The notes under the pieces were generated by a model, which made no database searches, had not been told where the DNA came from, and worked only from the letters and a program-made list of their open reading frames with translations. A stretch of 64,000 nucleotides of DNA. Source: Macrotis lagotis. Its lineage: Eukaryota > Chordata > Mammalia > Peramelemorphia > Peramelidae. Positions 35,080-45,665 of the stretch are shown here, in pieces. The position numbers and the translations under genes were made by a program. Each line of letters opens with the position of its first letter. The first letter of the stretch is position 1. The stretch is taken from contig NC_133663.1 of assembly GCF_037893015.1 (NCBI RefSeq), positions 2,224,378 to 2,288,377 on the forward strand, written 5' to 3'.

Positions 35080-35300
35080 ATAGATATTTATTGTTGTCGA
35101 GTCATTTCCAGTCTCGGCCGCCTCTTCCTGAATCATGGGGGTTTTCTTGGCAGGGATCCTGGAATGGTTTGCCATGTCCTTCTCCAGTAAATTTTACAGG
35201 TGAAATGACTTCCCCAGGGTCACGCAGCTGGTAAGGTCTGAGGCCACATTTGAACTCAGGGTGATGAGTCTTCCTGACTCCAGGTGAGGCCCTGGAGCCG
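35080..35300 (-). repeat. CORE-SINE with RTE-type tail, reverse orientation
   Basis: TTGTTGTCGAGTCATTTCC, GGGGGTTTTCTTGGCAGGGA, CATGTCCTTCTCCAGTAAAT, GGTCACGCAGCTGGTAAGG and GATGAGTCTTCCTGACTCC. It shares its tail with the elements at 19603 and 26135. Confidence 0.85.
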
Positions 35301-37036
35301 CTGGGGGTGCCCCCATTCCTAAAGGGGGTGATTAAGTTGGAAGGAATAGCAGAAGATGAATGCCACCTCCCCAAAGGCTCCTTGTTAGCAGGAGACTTTC
35401 TGGGTGGCGCTGCCAGCGTCTGGTCTGAGGATTCCAGTTTCTATGGTCCAGTGGATGCTGGCGTCCACCCTCCACAAGCCCAGGTGGATGGCCTCAGCTG
35501 GTGACCAGGGGATGCCTGCAGTGGTGGCCAATGGGCCCTGGAAGCTCAGCCTCGTTTTCCTGGGCACCGGCTGCTCTGGGGAGCGTGCCCGACTGGGAGA
35601 GCTCACCGGCCTCTCTTCTCACCTGTGGGAGGACCCAGGCCAGCAGGGATCTACACTGCTCCCACCCCAAGACTCCCAGGCCAGAGGGTGTGTAGAAACC
35701 TCCCCAAAGGGAGCCAGATTCTGTTCTATCTCACCCCAGAATTTCCAAGGTGGCTGAACCGATCAGTGGGGGATCTGGGCCCTTGACTAGGTGGTCTTGC
35801 TGTACCCACCCACCACTGACCTTGGTCCAGTATCCAGAGGGAGCAGCTCAGAGGCAGGGGGCTCCTGTAGACACGCTCAGGGTGCCCCCAGCCCCTCGGC
35901 CAGTCCTGGCCATTGAATAGAGTTCATTCTAGGGTTGACCACAGCAAACTATCCCTGGAGACCCCGAGCCTGAGGGCAGAAACCCCTTCAAGGCCTGGGC
36001 TTTGTGGCTAAGGGGCCAAGAGATTCTGTGCTGGTCACCCCACTTCTGGGTTCCTCAGTTTCCTCCCCAGTAAAAATGAGAAGATGAGAGCTACAATGCT
36101 CCAGGCTTCCGGGGTACTGTGAGGGCCCCTCCAGAGGCAGAGGGGCTGCTCCCTCCCAGCTGAGGAGGCCGGCCTGTTCCTCCATGGGAGTGCTCAAGGA
36201 GGGCCTGGATGACCACTGTCGGAGAGGCTGGAGACAGGAGCTGGGCCGGACCAGAGGCCTCTGAGGTCCCTTCCCATCAGCACCTCCAAGGTTAGGTCCT
36301 GCAGGGGACAGGCCAGAGTGACTCACAGGTCCTCAGGCCAGAAGGTCTGGGGGGACCTCCCACTCCCCCGGGCCCGGGCAGTTAGGAGCTGGCCCAGGAA
36401 GCTGGGGCCTAAAAGGATGGGAAGCGGGGCACCCCGGGAGTCTCCTCCTACCTCCGGCCACCTGTCCTGCGTCCTGGGACACCCAGCACCAAGCAGCCCA
36501 TGATTCTGGAAATGAAGGCACAGACAGTCCTCATGGCCTGGAGCAGGAGGGGCCTGGCCCAGGGGAAGGGACAGAGCCAGTCCCAAGACTTTAGAAGCCC
36601 TCTGGAGAGAAGGAGAATGGAGCCGGTCCAGACTCCTGAGAAGAAGCGCCTAGCGGAATCGTGGGCTTGGAGAGATGAGCCTGGCCATGCCCACTCTGCG
36701 GCTGCGCTCCCAGAGTCAAGACCAGACTCGGGGTGGCCCCACAGATGGGGCAGTGGGAGTTCCCAAGGCTCTTCCTGGAAGGACCTTCAGGTTAAAGAGG
36801 AGCAGGAGGGGTCCCAAGGAGGTGGAGTGACTCGAAAGGGTCAGAGAGAGGATTTGAATCCAGGTCTCCCAACTCCAGACCCAGAGAAATCTAGCAAAGG
36901 ACCCATGGGTCAGGGCAGGAGGGGGCTGCTGACCTGCGGGAGATGGACACCCCTCAACAGTGGCCTTGGCCCTGCAGCCCCCACCCCATCTGGGCCCAGG
37001 CCCCCTCAACTCTATTTCATTGGGGACTTTCTTCTC
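35301..37036. other. Gene-free stretch
   Basis: GC-rich. A reverse MIR-like fragment lies at about 36795-36895 (GTCAGAGAGAGGATTTGAAT, CCAGGTCTCCCAACTCC). No exon that I can support. Confidence 0.5.
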
Positions 37037-37051
37037 CCCCCACACCCTTTC

Positions 37052-37473
37052 TTTTTTTTTAAATTTTTATTAAAGATATTATTTGAGTTTTACAGTTTTC
37101 CCCCAATCTTGCTCCCCCCCCCAGAAAGCACTCTGTCAGTCTTTACTTTGTTTCCATGTTGTACCTTGATCCAAATTGGGTGTGATGAGAGAGAAATCAT
37201 AAAGAGAACAGAATTCTCAGAGGGAACCAGATCAAACCATAAGACATCTGGGGTTTTTTTTTTTTTCTAAATTAAAGGGAATAGTCCTTGCACTTTGTCC
37301 AAACTCCACAGCTCCTTATCTGGATACACATGGTACTCTCCTTTGCAGACAGCCCAGAATTGCTCCCGATTGTTGCCCTGATGGAATGAGCGAGTCCTTC
37401 AAGGTTGATCATCACTCCCATGTTGCTGTGAGGGTGTACGGTGTTTTTCTGGTTCTGCTCATCTCACTCAGCA
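37052..37473 (-). mobile_element. 5'-truncated LINE (L1-type 3' end) with 15-bp target-site duplication
   Basis: Begins with a poly(T) tract (the poly(A) end on the minus strand), followed by AAATTTTTATTAAAGATATT, ACTTTGTTTCCATGTTGTAC and GTTTTTCTGGTTCTGCTCAT. The host sequence CCCCCACACCCTTTC occurs just before (37037-37051) and just after (37474-37488). The poly(T), truncation and duplicated target are the hallmarks of target-primed reverse transcription. The clade assignment rests on similarity to marsupial L1 3' regions as I remember them. Confidence 0.85.
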
Positions 37474-37499
37474 CCCCCACACCCTTTCAGTGGCTTTTT

Positions 37500-37605
37500 G
37501 GGTGTGGTCTGTCTTAGAGTGGAAGCTTCTAGAAGGCAGGAGCTTTGATTGCATCTTCCTAGCACATGGTGAGACCTTAATAAATGGCTGTGAACCTGGA
37601 GGCAA
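37500..37605 (+). repeat. L2-like 3' tail
   Basis: GAGTGGAAGCTTCTAGAAGG, CAGGAGCTTTGATTGCATC, CTAGCACATGGTGAGACCTT, AATAAATGGCTGTGAA. The phrase order is typical of mammalian L2 3' ends. Confidence 0.65.
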
Positions 37606-38754
37606 TGATGGGAGGATAAAGGTGTGTGGAGGATGGGGCAAAGGGACACTGGAGGGCTGTGGCGGTGACCAGAGACCAGAGGGCACGGGGAGGCTCGGAG
37701 GTAGCTCAACTCCGACCCCCTGGGCCGGGCAGCTTGGGGTCAGTGACCTGGCTTTTTCCCATTCTGCTTCTCCCTGCAGCAACTCTGGCTCCCTTGGCTG
37801 GAGGCTGTTGGCCTGAGCCCACGGGACACAGACGATGGGCCTGGGAGGGAAAACGGGGGAGATGAAGACCTTCTCTGCTGGTCGGAGGGAGGGAAAGGCC
37901 CTTCCACCTCAAGCCTCTAACTGGAGCCTAGCAGGTCTGGAACCCAGAGCCTGGAGCCCGGAGCCCGGAGCTGGAGTCCAGAGCTGGGCTGGACGTCCAT
38001 CCGAGAGCCGGACTCCAGGGCTCCTGAGGGCCAGGCTCAGGAGGCGGCCAATGCCGCTTGGTCCCTGACTGTTCCATTCAGGGCTGCTGAGCAAGGTGAG
38101 CGAGCCGCGGGGCTGGGTCTCCTCTCCCCCACCCCACCAGACCATGGAGAGTGTGAGGGACAGCTCGCACAGACGTCCAGGTCCTTCCTTTGAGGTGGGC
38201 ACTAGGGCATGCTGCTGCCCCTCTCCAGGACTCATCTGTGAAGTGGGGATCACCCTCCTCACAGCCCTGCCTCTTGGGACCCCCCTAAAGGTCAGCTAAG
38301 TCAAAGGGCGTTGGCCCCTCAGACCCTGAGACCTGATTTTTAAGTCTTGTTACTTTTCCTTGAAATCAGAACAGGAGCCAGCACTGGGAAGGGCGTCCAA
38401 GTCAGAGGAGGGGTTCAGATCCCAGCTCAGCCCCTCCCAGACTGAGTGACCCTGCACCAGTCCTTAGCCTCCAGGGGAACTTGAGAAGCACAAGCCCCAG
38501 GGGCGGTGTCATCTGGTACTGCGCAAAGAGCCTGGAGCCTACAGGTGCCTCAGTTTCCTCTTCATAGAGATAAAGGGGTTTGCCTAGATGGTCCCCAAGA
38601 GCCCTGCCAGCAGGAAGGTCTTGTATCCTATGTCCTCCCTCCCCCACTCTCCTACATATGCCGGAAGATCATGGGATCTTTGCTGGCACAGAAACGGGCA
38701 GGTTGAGAACTGGGCACTTGGACCACTAATTTGGGCAGATCAGAACAGCACCAG
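37606..38754. other. Gene-free stretch
   Basis: GC-rich. A short GAGCC-repeat (AGCCTGGAGCCCGGAGCCCGG) lies near 37955. Nothing coding supported. Confidence 0.45.
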
Positions 38755-38755
38755 G

Positions 38756-38905
38756 GTTTTTTTTTTTACCTTTATTAAAATATTTCTACATTTTTCTTTA
38801 AAGGGTTGAATTCCACATTCTTTCCCTCCCAAAGACATACAGGCAATCGGAGAAAACATTGCCACACGCGCCATTTTGTACCAGAAGGATAAATAAATAA
38901 AAGGA
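38756..38905 (-). repeat. L1-type 3' end, reverse orientation
   Basis: A poly(T) start, then CCTTTATTAAAATATTTCTA, GGGTTGAATTCCACATTC, TTTCCCTCCCAAAGACATAC and CATTTTGTACCAGAAGGATA. It matches the reverse L1 3'UTR order. Truncated at 5'. Confidence 0.65.
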
Positions 38906-41900
38906 AGTCAGTGAGGACTCGGCCCCTTCAGCCTGTATCCAATGGACAGCGGGTCTTTCTCTGGAGGGGGCGGCTGGCTTCATCCCTGGTCCTCCGGGTG
39001 GTCCTGGCCGGGCCAGCCCCAGTTCTTCATCCTGCTCACTTCACTCCCCATCAGTTCAGGGCAGTCCTTCCGGGCTTCTCTGAAATCCTCCTGCCCAGCC
39101 TCAGCTGTCCCTCTGCCCCCAACCATGGGCCCTCCAGAAAGAGCTGCTGCCATTGGGTTTGGGGGGACAAGGGTCTTCTTCCCTTTGTTTTTATCTCTGG
39201 GATACAGACCCAGTCATGGGTGGCATTCCAGCTCTTCTCCAGAATGGTGGCGTCAGCAGAACAGGGCGCTCTACCGGCTTGTTAGTTATGCTGACCAGGT
39301 CCCCCAGGTGAGCAGCTGGTGTCTGACTCGGCATCCAGGACCAGAGCCCGGAGCCAGCGTCTGGGGGGTCGGAGAGGAGAAGAGGGGGAAGAGGGGCGCA
39401 GGAAACAGCTCCTCTGATGGAGATAGAACAGCCGCGGCACTCAGCTCCCAACCCCCATCATGGCAAAGGACAGAGAAGAAGGGGGGGGGAGGGGAGGAGA
39501 TGAGGGGAGACCGAGAGAGGTGGGGAAGGAGGGGAGAGACAGAACTGAAATTGGGCCCCTACCTCTTAATTCGGTTGGAGCTCCTTGCTCTGCTCAAGGC
39601 CATGGGGACACTGGGATGCCCCAGGGATCTGGGTTTGGCCTTGGCCCACTGCCCGATATTTGCATCAATGGCTGGTCCAAGGTCAAGACGGCGGCTGTCT
39701 CAGCCTCACCACAAAGCCCTGACAGAGACTGGGTTTCATGGTGGGGTCTGGATCCAGAAAGACCCCAACAGGCTCCAGTTTGGGGCTCAGGTTGATCACT
39801 TATTGGTCATCAATGTGTGAGGAATAGCGGGGTGTTTGGATCCCACAAGGATGTGAAGGGGGGATCGTGAGTCCGCCTGTCAAAGCCTGGGCTCTGCCGG
39901 CACTGTCGCCCTCTGGGCAGGGACCTCCATCTGAGCCAGAGCTGCTGAGATTGCCGCACCTGCCCGGTTGACCTGGAGTCTTGCCCTTCTCCTTTGCCCG
40001 TGCTCAAGGAGGTAGCGGCTCCTCCTCATTAGAATAACGGGCAGGCCTTGGATTGTGACCCCAGCCTGGGGCTGGCGTGGGGGGCAGGAACAAGGCCTGC
40101 ACTGGGGGATTTCCCCACCCCTCTCCCACCTTGCGAGGTGCCATGGTGTTGACATCTTGATAAAAACCATTTTAATCACTCTAGACTAGGTCTTCACGAG
40201 CCATTTACAGCAAATGCAAAGTCTGACTCTTGGGCTCAAACAGTGGATCACCCCAGCACAAGCAGAGCAAGAAGCGGCCTCAGGCCTCACCTGGAGGGGG
40301 TGGAGGGTCTGGAGGAGGCCCTTGTGCCCCCATGGGAGCCACAAATGAGGAGCGCCCAGCTTGGTTCTGGGTGGCACGGGTGAATGTTGAGGCATCAGAG
40401 GACCCGGGTCTGTCCTGGGGGGTCACTGAAGGTACTGGAGCTAGGCTGGCCTTAGCCCCAAAGGTCAGAGCCAGGAGGGACGAGGAGGTGGCAGTTTAGG
40501 CTCACTGAGTCAGGAGCAGCCCCTGGGCCAAGGAGCAGGAGAAAGGGTCTAAGGGACCAGTCTACCAAGTTCCTGGGTGGGGGGCAAGACCTTCTTAAGC
40601 ACTGGCTCCTAAGGCCCTCACCCCCCGCCCCCCAAGGGCTCCTGAGACTCATGATGACTTCTCCCAGATGGGAGGCAATCTTTAGGGAAGGGGCTAGCAA
40701 CTCGAAGTCCTGGGAAGGCCAAGCAAGGCCAGGGGCCAGCTGCTGGGCACCAGAGTGGCTTTGAGCATTCTGTGGGGGGCAGGGGCAGGGGCATTGTCAT
40801 CGGGATGAGCAGGTTCTGTAGCTCCAGAGACAAAGGACAGGGGGGCCAGGAGCTCCCGGGCCAACAGGGAGATAAGCTGCTTCCAGAGGGTGGGCTGGGG
40901 CTGACCGGATGGACAGCTTCCGAGGTCCTGCTGGCCAGGCCGCAGGGCTGGAGACCCCCAGAGCCCAGGCTGAGTGTCCTGGAGGAGGAAAGAAAGGCCT
41001 CTGCCCCCCACTGGGGCTTGAGTAGGGGGCTGCTGCTTCTCCTAACAGACTCTGGGAGAGCCAAGCTGGGGAGGGCAGGAGGCTGGGGCTACTTCTGCTG
41101 GGAAGTGGGGGTGGGTGCGAGGATCCACATTGCTTATCTGTCTCCTCCCCCCCATTTGCAAGCAGAGCACATCCCTGAGTTGGGTGCACTCCCTGCTCGG
41201 CCACTGCCCCGGCAGCTGGTACCCACCTTGCCTTGTACCAGGGTCCCTGGGGGTTGGGTGTGGGAGGGGCAGCATGGGATCCTCTGTAACCTTGGGAGAA
41301 CAGAGATCTCTGGGCAGAGTGGGGGGCACTTTGCTTGCTCTGACCATTAGAGAAGGTGGTCTGACAGAGTCTGGCCACTGGAGTCCTGGCCGCTGGGCTG
41401 CGGGCCACTGGGCTTTGGGCCACAGGTCCCGCTGCCCCCAGGGTCCAGGCCCAGGGCAGCCCTTCCCAATAAGGAGGCTGGTCCTCCTGTCCCCTGGGCT
41501 TCTCTGCTCCAGGCCATACCTGGGCTGCCCCTTCCCCACTGTGACCCCATCCTGGTTCATGGGCCGACATTTTGGGGACTGACCTTGCTCGGTACAATGG
41601 TCTTTTCTCTGTGTGATTCGAGGCTCGTCCAGGCCGAGAGATTGGCAGGTGCCCCCCTTGGTGAGAGCCCGGCCAGCCTCGGGACGCCGGCTGCGGCCAG
41701 GCACACACGGCCAGTGGGCTCAGTTGTCTAATGCCTCTGGTTTCCTCCTGGCTGAAGCCATGGGGGGGCTCCGCCAACACAGCCCAAGCTCTGGCACATC
41801 CTGAGGAGGGGAGGAGGCCCTGGACTCCCGGGGGACCTGGGGGCCTGGGGGGTAGAGGCAGGCTCAGCCCAGCCTGAGGGGCTGCAACCATGTGGCCTGA

Positions 41901-44900
41901 GCCATCCTCCCTGATGCAGCTGGTGGGGGTGGGGGCTCAGGCAGGGCTGTCCTCAGGGGACCGCCCCGACCTGGTCTGGGGTCTGGCCTTCCCTTTCCTT
42001 CCTGGCCCAAGGCCTTCTTGGCCTCCTGCCTCTCTGTCCTTGAAGGCTCTCTCCAAGGTCGATCCTGCCCCCCCCCGCCCCTCCACATGCTGAGGCCTCC
42101 CGAAGGGTCCTCTGGCTGCAGAAGCCCAGCTCGGACCCCCTCAGGCCCCTCTTCTAAAAGCTCCAGATGCCAAGAACTCTGGAGGACAACATGGGCCTGG
42201 AGTGAAGGGGAGGAGGCCTTGTCTCTGAATCCCGACTGCCCACGAGAAGCTGGGACCCCTGACATGCCAGTGTTGCGTGGCATCACCCAAAGGGAAGTGA
42301 CCCCCACTTTGAGAGGGAGTAGCAGGAGACCAGGCAGGGGTCCCTCCTGAACCGGCTCCCTGCGGGTCAGAGCTAAGCCCACGTGTTGGAGAGGAGGGAG
42401 CCGGGAATCCAACACTGAGTGGAGCCAAAGGGCTCCGGAATGGCGGGGGGGGGACACTGGCATCCAGTCTAACCACTGCCCACCAAAGGGGGAACCCTGG
42501 GGTGGCTACAGGGCTCCCCAGACCCTCCAGCAAAGAGGGGCAGCTGGGGCAGGGGGCTCCTTGGCCTGGGAGGAGTGGGAGCAGACCCTTCCTCAGAAAC
42601 CAGGAGGGGGAGGAGGAGGAAGATGGACTCGGAGCTGTGAGGGTTGGGGGGGTCCATGTGGGAGTGTGTATACGTGTGTGAGTCCCCAGCTCTTCCGGCC
42701 CAGCGCCGGCCCCCAGCCTCCTCCTGGCCTCGCCTGGCCCTGCTTGTTTTCTTTGGATGCGTTTGTTTTGGAGTTAGCTCATGAAGCCGTTCTTGTTCTC
42801 CTACCACCAAAGCAGCCTTTGTTTCCCAGGACGGGCGTTTGAGAGGCAGCCGTGGCGGTGTTACAGGCATCGCCAGATGCCAGACGTTGGCACTACCGCC
42901 CGGCCTGGACGAGATGAGACCATCGGAGAGGCCTCTGGGGTGGGGGGCCGTGAGAGGGACTCGGAGGAAGCCCCCCCGCTGGTTGGGGAGCACCTCGGGG
43001 CCTTGGCTCTTCGAGGGTCTCTGCCGGGACAGTGCAGATCCGGACGAGGTCGTCCCATGACCACTGCACTAGGAAGCCTTTCCGTTCATCCATGTGAGCT
43101 CGGAGCTCCCGGTGCTCCCAGGTGGGGCGCCGGGCCGTGGAGGGGGGCGGGGAGGGGCTGGAAGGGAGGCCATCTCCGACCTCTTCTCCCCCAACTCTTC
43201 TCCACGGGAGATGTTAGTTCCTGCCAGCAGTGGAAGCGGGAGCCGGGGGCCAGTGGCCAGCCGCCATGCCGCTCTCCTCCCAGAGGGCCGCCGGGCCAAA
43301 CATGGGGTCTCTGCTCCCTGGAATGTTGCAAGGAATCTGATCGGGTTGGAGCTCACTTTTGAACCTGTTGCCACTTGGGGGGGAAAGAGTCCCCGACTCT
43401 GGACCCAAGGTTTGCCCCCACAAGGAGTGGACCTCGTGAATAGCCAAGACACCCGTTTATCCAAACCCCAGCAGAGCAGAAATCAAAGGTCTGCCCAGGC
43501 TCCCCTGAGAGAGGGTCCTGGATCTCCACCCCCACCCCGAGGAAGCTCCTGGAAGGCTCCAGAGCAGTGAGATGGGGTCATGGCAGAGATGCCCGCTTAG
43601 CTCAGAGACTCCCACACCACTCAGTGTTTGAAAACTGGACGCTTGACCAGTCCCAGGGCTTGAAGCCCAAGGGGGAGCCGCCCCAGGTACTGGCACTCTT
43701 CCCCTCCTGCCAACTCCACCTCACCCCCATGCAGCTTGGGGCATGGCTACCAGGAGGGAGACGTCCTGGACTAATGGACTCTGTGTGGGTTTGAGTTTCT
43801 TTAAAAGGGTCACATTCTTCCTTTGGGCATCACGCATGACAGAAAAGATGGGAGAACCCCAAAGGCTGGAGACTCAGCAGCCCTGGCTCCCAGACCCGAG
43901 AGGCCGAGCCAGGCTGGAATTCCCCGAAGCTGGTGATCTGGCCGCAAGCTCAGGCTAGGACCCCTCCGCCCATCGGCCCCCTGCTCTCCCGGTCTCTGGC
44001 CGGCCCCCAGGCCAACACTCCTCCCTCCACTCTCACAAGGGACCTGCCTTGCTCCCAACTAACCTTCACCTGGTCTCTGGGGCCTCCCCACCCCCAATGG
44101 AATCCAAGGGTCAGGGAGCTCCGCCAGGGGCCACTGGAACATCAGAAGAATGTGCGGCATCCCCTGCGCCAGCCAGGAAATTCCATTGCTTCAGCCCCCC
44201 TCCCCCACACCGGCCAAGGCCAGAGCTGCCCATCTGGCACTGGCCCGGCCGACCTGGAGCCACCCACATGCCTTCTCTGGCCTCCAGTTAGCAATGGGAT
44301 GGGGGGTGGAAGGAGGGGGGAGGGAGACAGATTCTGGGGACTCAGCCCAAGGCCTGAGACAGGGAGGGGTGTGGGTGAGGTCCATGAGGGGAAACAAAAT
44401 CACAGAAGGGTAGAAGACCTCACCTCTACCCTCAAGGTGGAGGACATGACTGGGGGGCAGTACAGCCGGACCCGGGACTAGGCGGACGTTGAAGCAAAAC
44501 CAAAGACCGGGGGCCAGGTGGAGGGGGCTCCCTGAAGACTGAGGAGATGCCTGCTCCAGCCTGGCAGTGCCCCTTGCTCTGGGATGGCAGTGCAGTCTGC
44601 ATGCCAGGCTCAAGGGGTCGGCAGCTGCCCAGTGTGGGACACCTGCATGTGATTCCCTCCCCCAGCAGACTCTGCCCACCGTGGCACCCTGTATCAAGTC
44701 CTGTGGGTCCCACAGGGTCCTCCACCCTGGCTTGGGTGCGCTCAGAGGAGCTCCATTCTGATCCTGCCCCCTCCCCTGCCCCAGCAGACAAATTTGCAGT
44801 GTTTCTCTTCCAGAGCAGCTGGGACAGACGGGGCTGGGGGGCCAGAAGGGAGACGCTGTGGGTGAAGAACTGGGGGGGCAGAGGCGGAGCAGAAACTAAT

Positions 44901-45164
44901 GGGAGCTTCAGCCTCAGACCCTGCTGAGCTGAGCTGACCCTTTGGAATGAGAACTTGGGCCATGGAAGCATTTCAAAGGATTGACATCCTATGGTGCCTG
45001 CCAGGGAGAGCCCTGGCCTAAGAGAGAGAAATTCTGGGTGAGGGATGGGCTTCCTGCTCACCCATCCTTGTCCTGCACCCTGGGCAAGTCTGGGCCAGAG
45101 TGAGGGGTCAGATCTCTGGGTCTGGGGTCAAAAAACTTGGGTACAAATTCTAGTTCTGCAGCAT
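38906..45164. other. GC-rich gene-free block
   Basis: 6.3 kb with many long open frames, up to 364 codons (40797-41891, minus) and 292 codons (38942-39820, plus). None shows a domain, a consistent splice pattern or a preferred frame. The minus frame is Pro/Ser/Gly/Arg/Ala-rich. Several G and C runs of 8-12 occur. I see no SINE in this block, which is unusual for the window. An unrecognised lineage-specific gene cannot be excluded. Confidence 0.45.
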
Positions 45165-45387
45165 TATCACCACCATCATCACTGTCATCACCATCACCAC
45201 CATCACCATCACCACCACCACCACCACCACCACCATCACCATCACCACCATCACCACCACCACCACCATCACCATCACCACCACCACCACCACCACCACT
45301 CCCACCACCATCACCACCACCACCACCACTACCACCACTACCATCACCATCACCACCATCACCATCACCCCCACCACCACCACCATC
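45165..45387. repeat. (CAC/CAT)n trinucleotide array
   Basis: About 74 triplets of CAC and CAT, with a few ACT and CCC changes. In one frame it reads as a poly-histidine run, in others as poly-Ser/Pro or, on the reverse strand, Gly/Asp or Val/Met. These readings are by-products of the repeat. Confidence 0.97.
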
Positions 45388-45467
45388 TTTGTCACTAGCG
45401 TTCATCCAGCCTGAAGTTGGCTCAGTACTTGACATTGCTTTTCCTGCTGATCCTCACAACTCTGGGA

Positions 45468-45665
45468 GACAAAGGAGGAAACTGAGGCTGGGAGGGCTTA
45501 AGTGACTTGTCCAGGTCAGGTGGGTGTAAGTAGTGAAGGCCAGATCTGAATTCTGGTTTTCCTGACTATTCTACTGACTAGCCATACCGACTGTGCATGA
45601 CCGTGGACAAGTCTCTTTCCTGGGCCTGCCTCAGTTTCCCTGTCTGTAAAAGGAGGGCGTGGGGC
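45468..45665. repeat. MIR-like pair, reverse then forward
   Basis: 45468-45585 reads AGGAGGAAACTGAGGCTGGG, TTAAGTGACTTGTCCAGG and CTGGTTTTCCTGACTATTCT (reverse). 45590-45665 reads GACCGTGGACAAGTCTCTTT, CTGCCTCAGTTTCCCTGTCT, GTAAAAGGAGGGC (forward). Together they form an imperfect inverted pair. Confidence 0.7.

Noticed and set aside
38942-39820. 292-codon plus-strand frame
   Set aside because: No recognisable domain. Composition follows the local GC- and GA-rich sequence.
40797-41891. 364-codon minus-strand frame
   Set aside because: GC-rich random composition, overlapped by other long frames on both strands, no domain and no splice context.
45045-45505. Poly-histidine and poly-Ser/Pro frames
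   Set aside because: Produced by the CAC/CAT triplet array, with no conserved sequence before or after.
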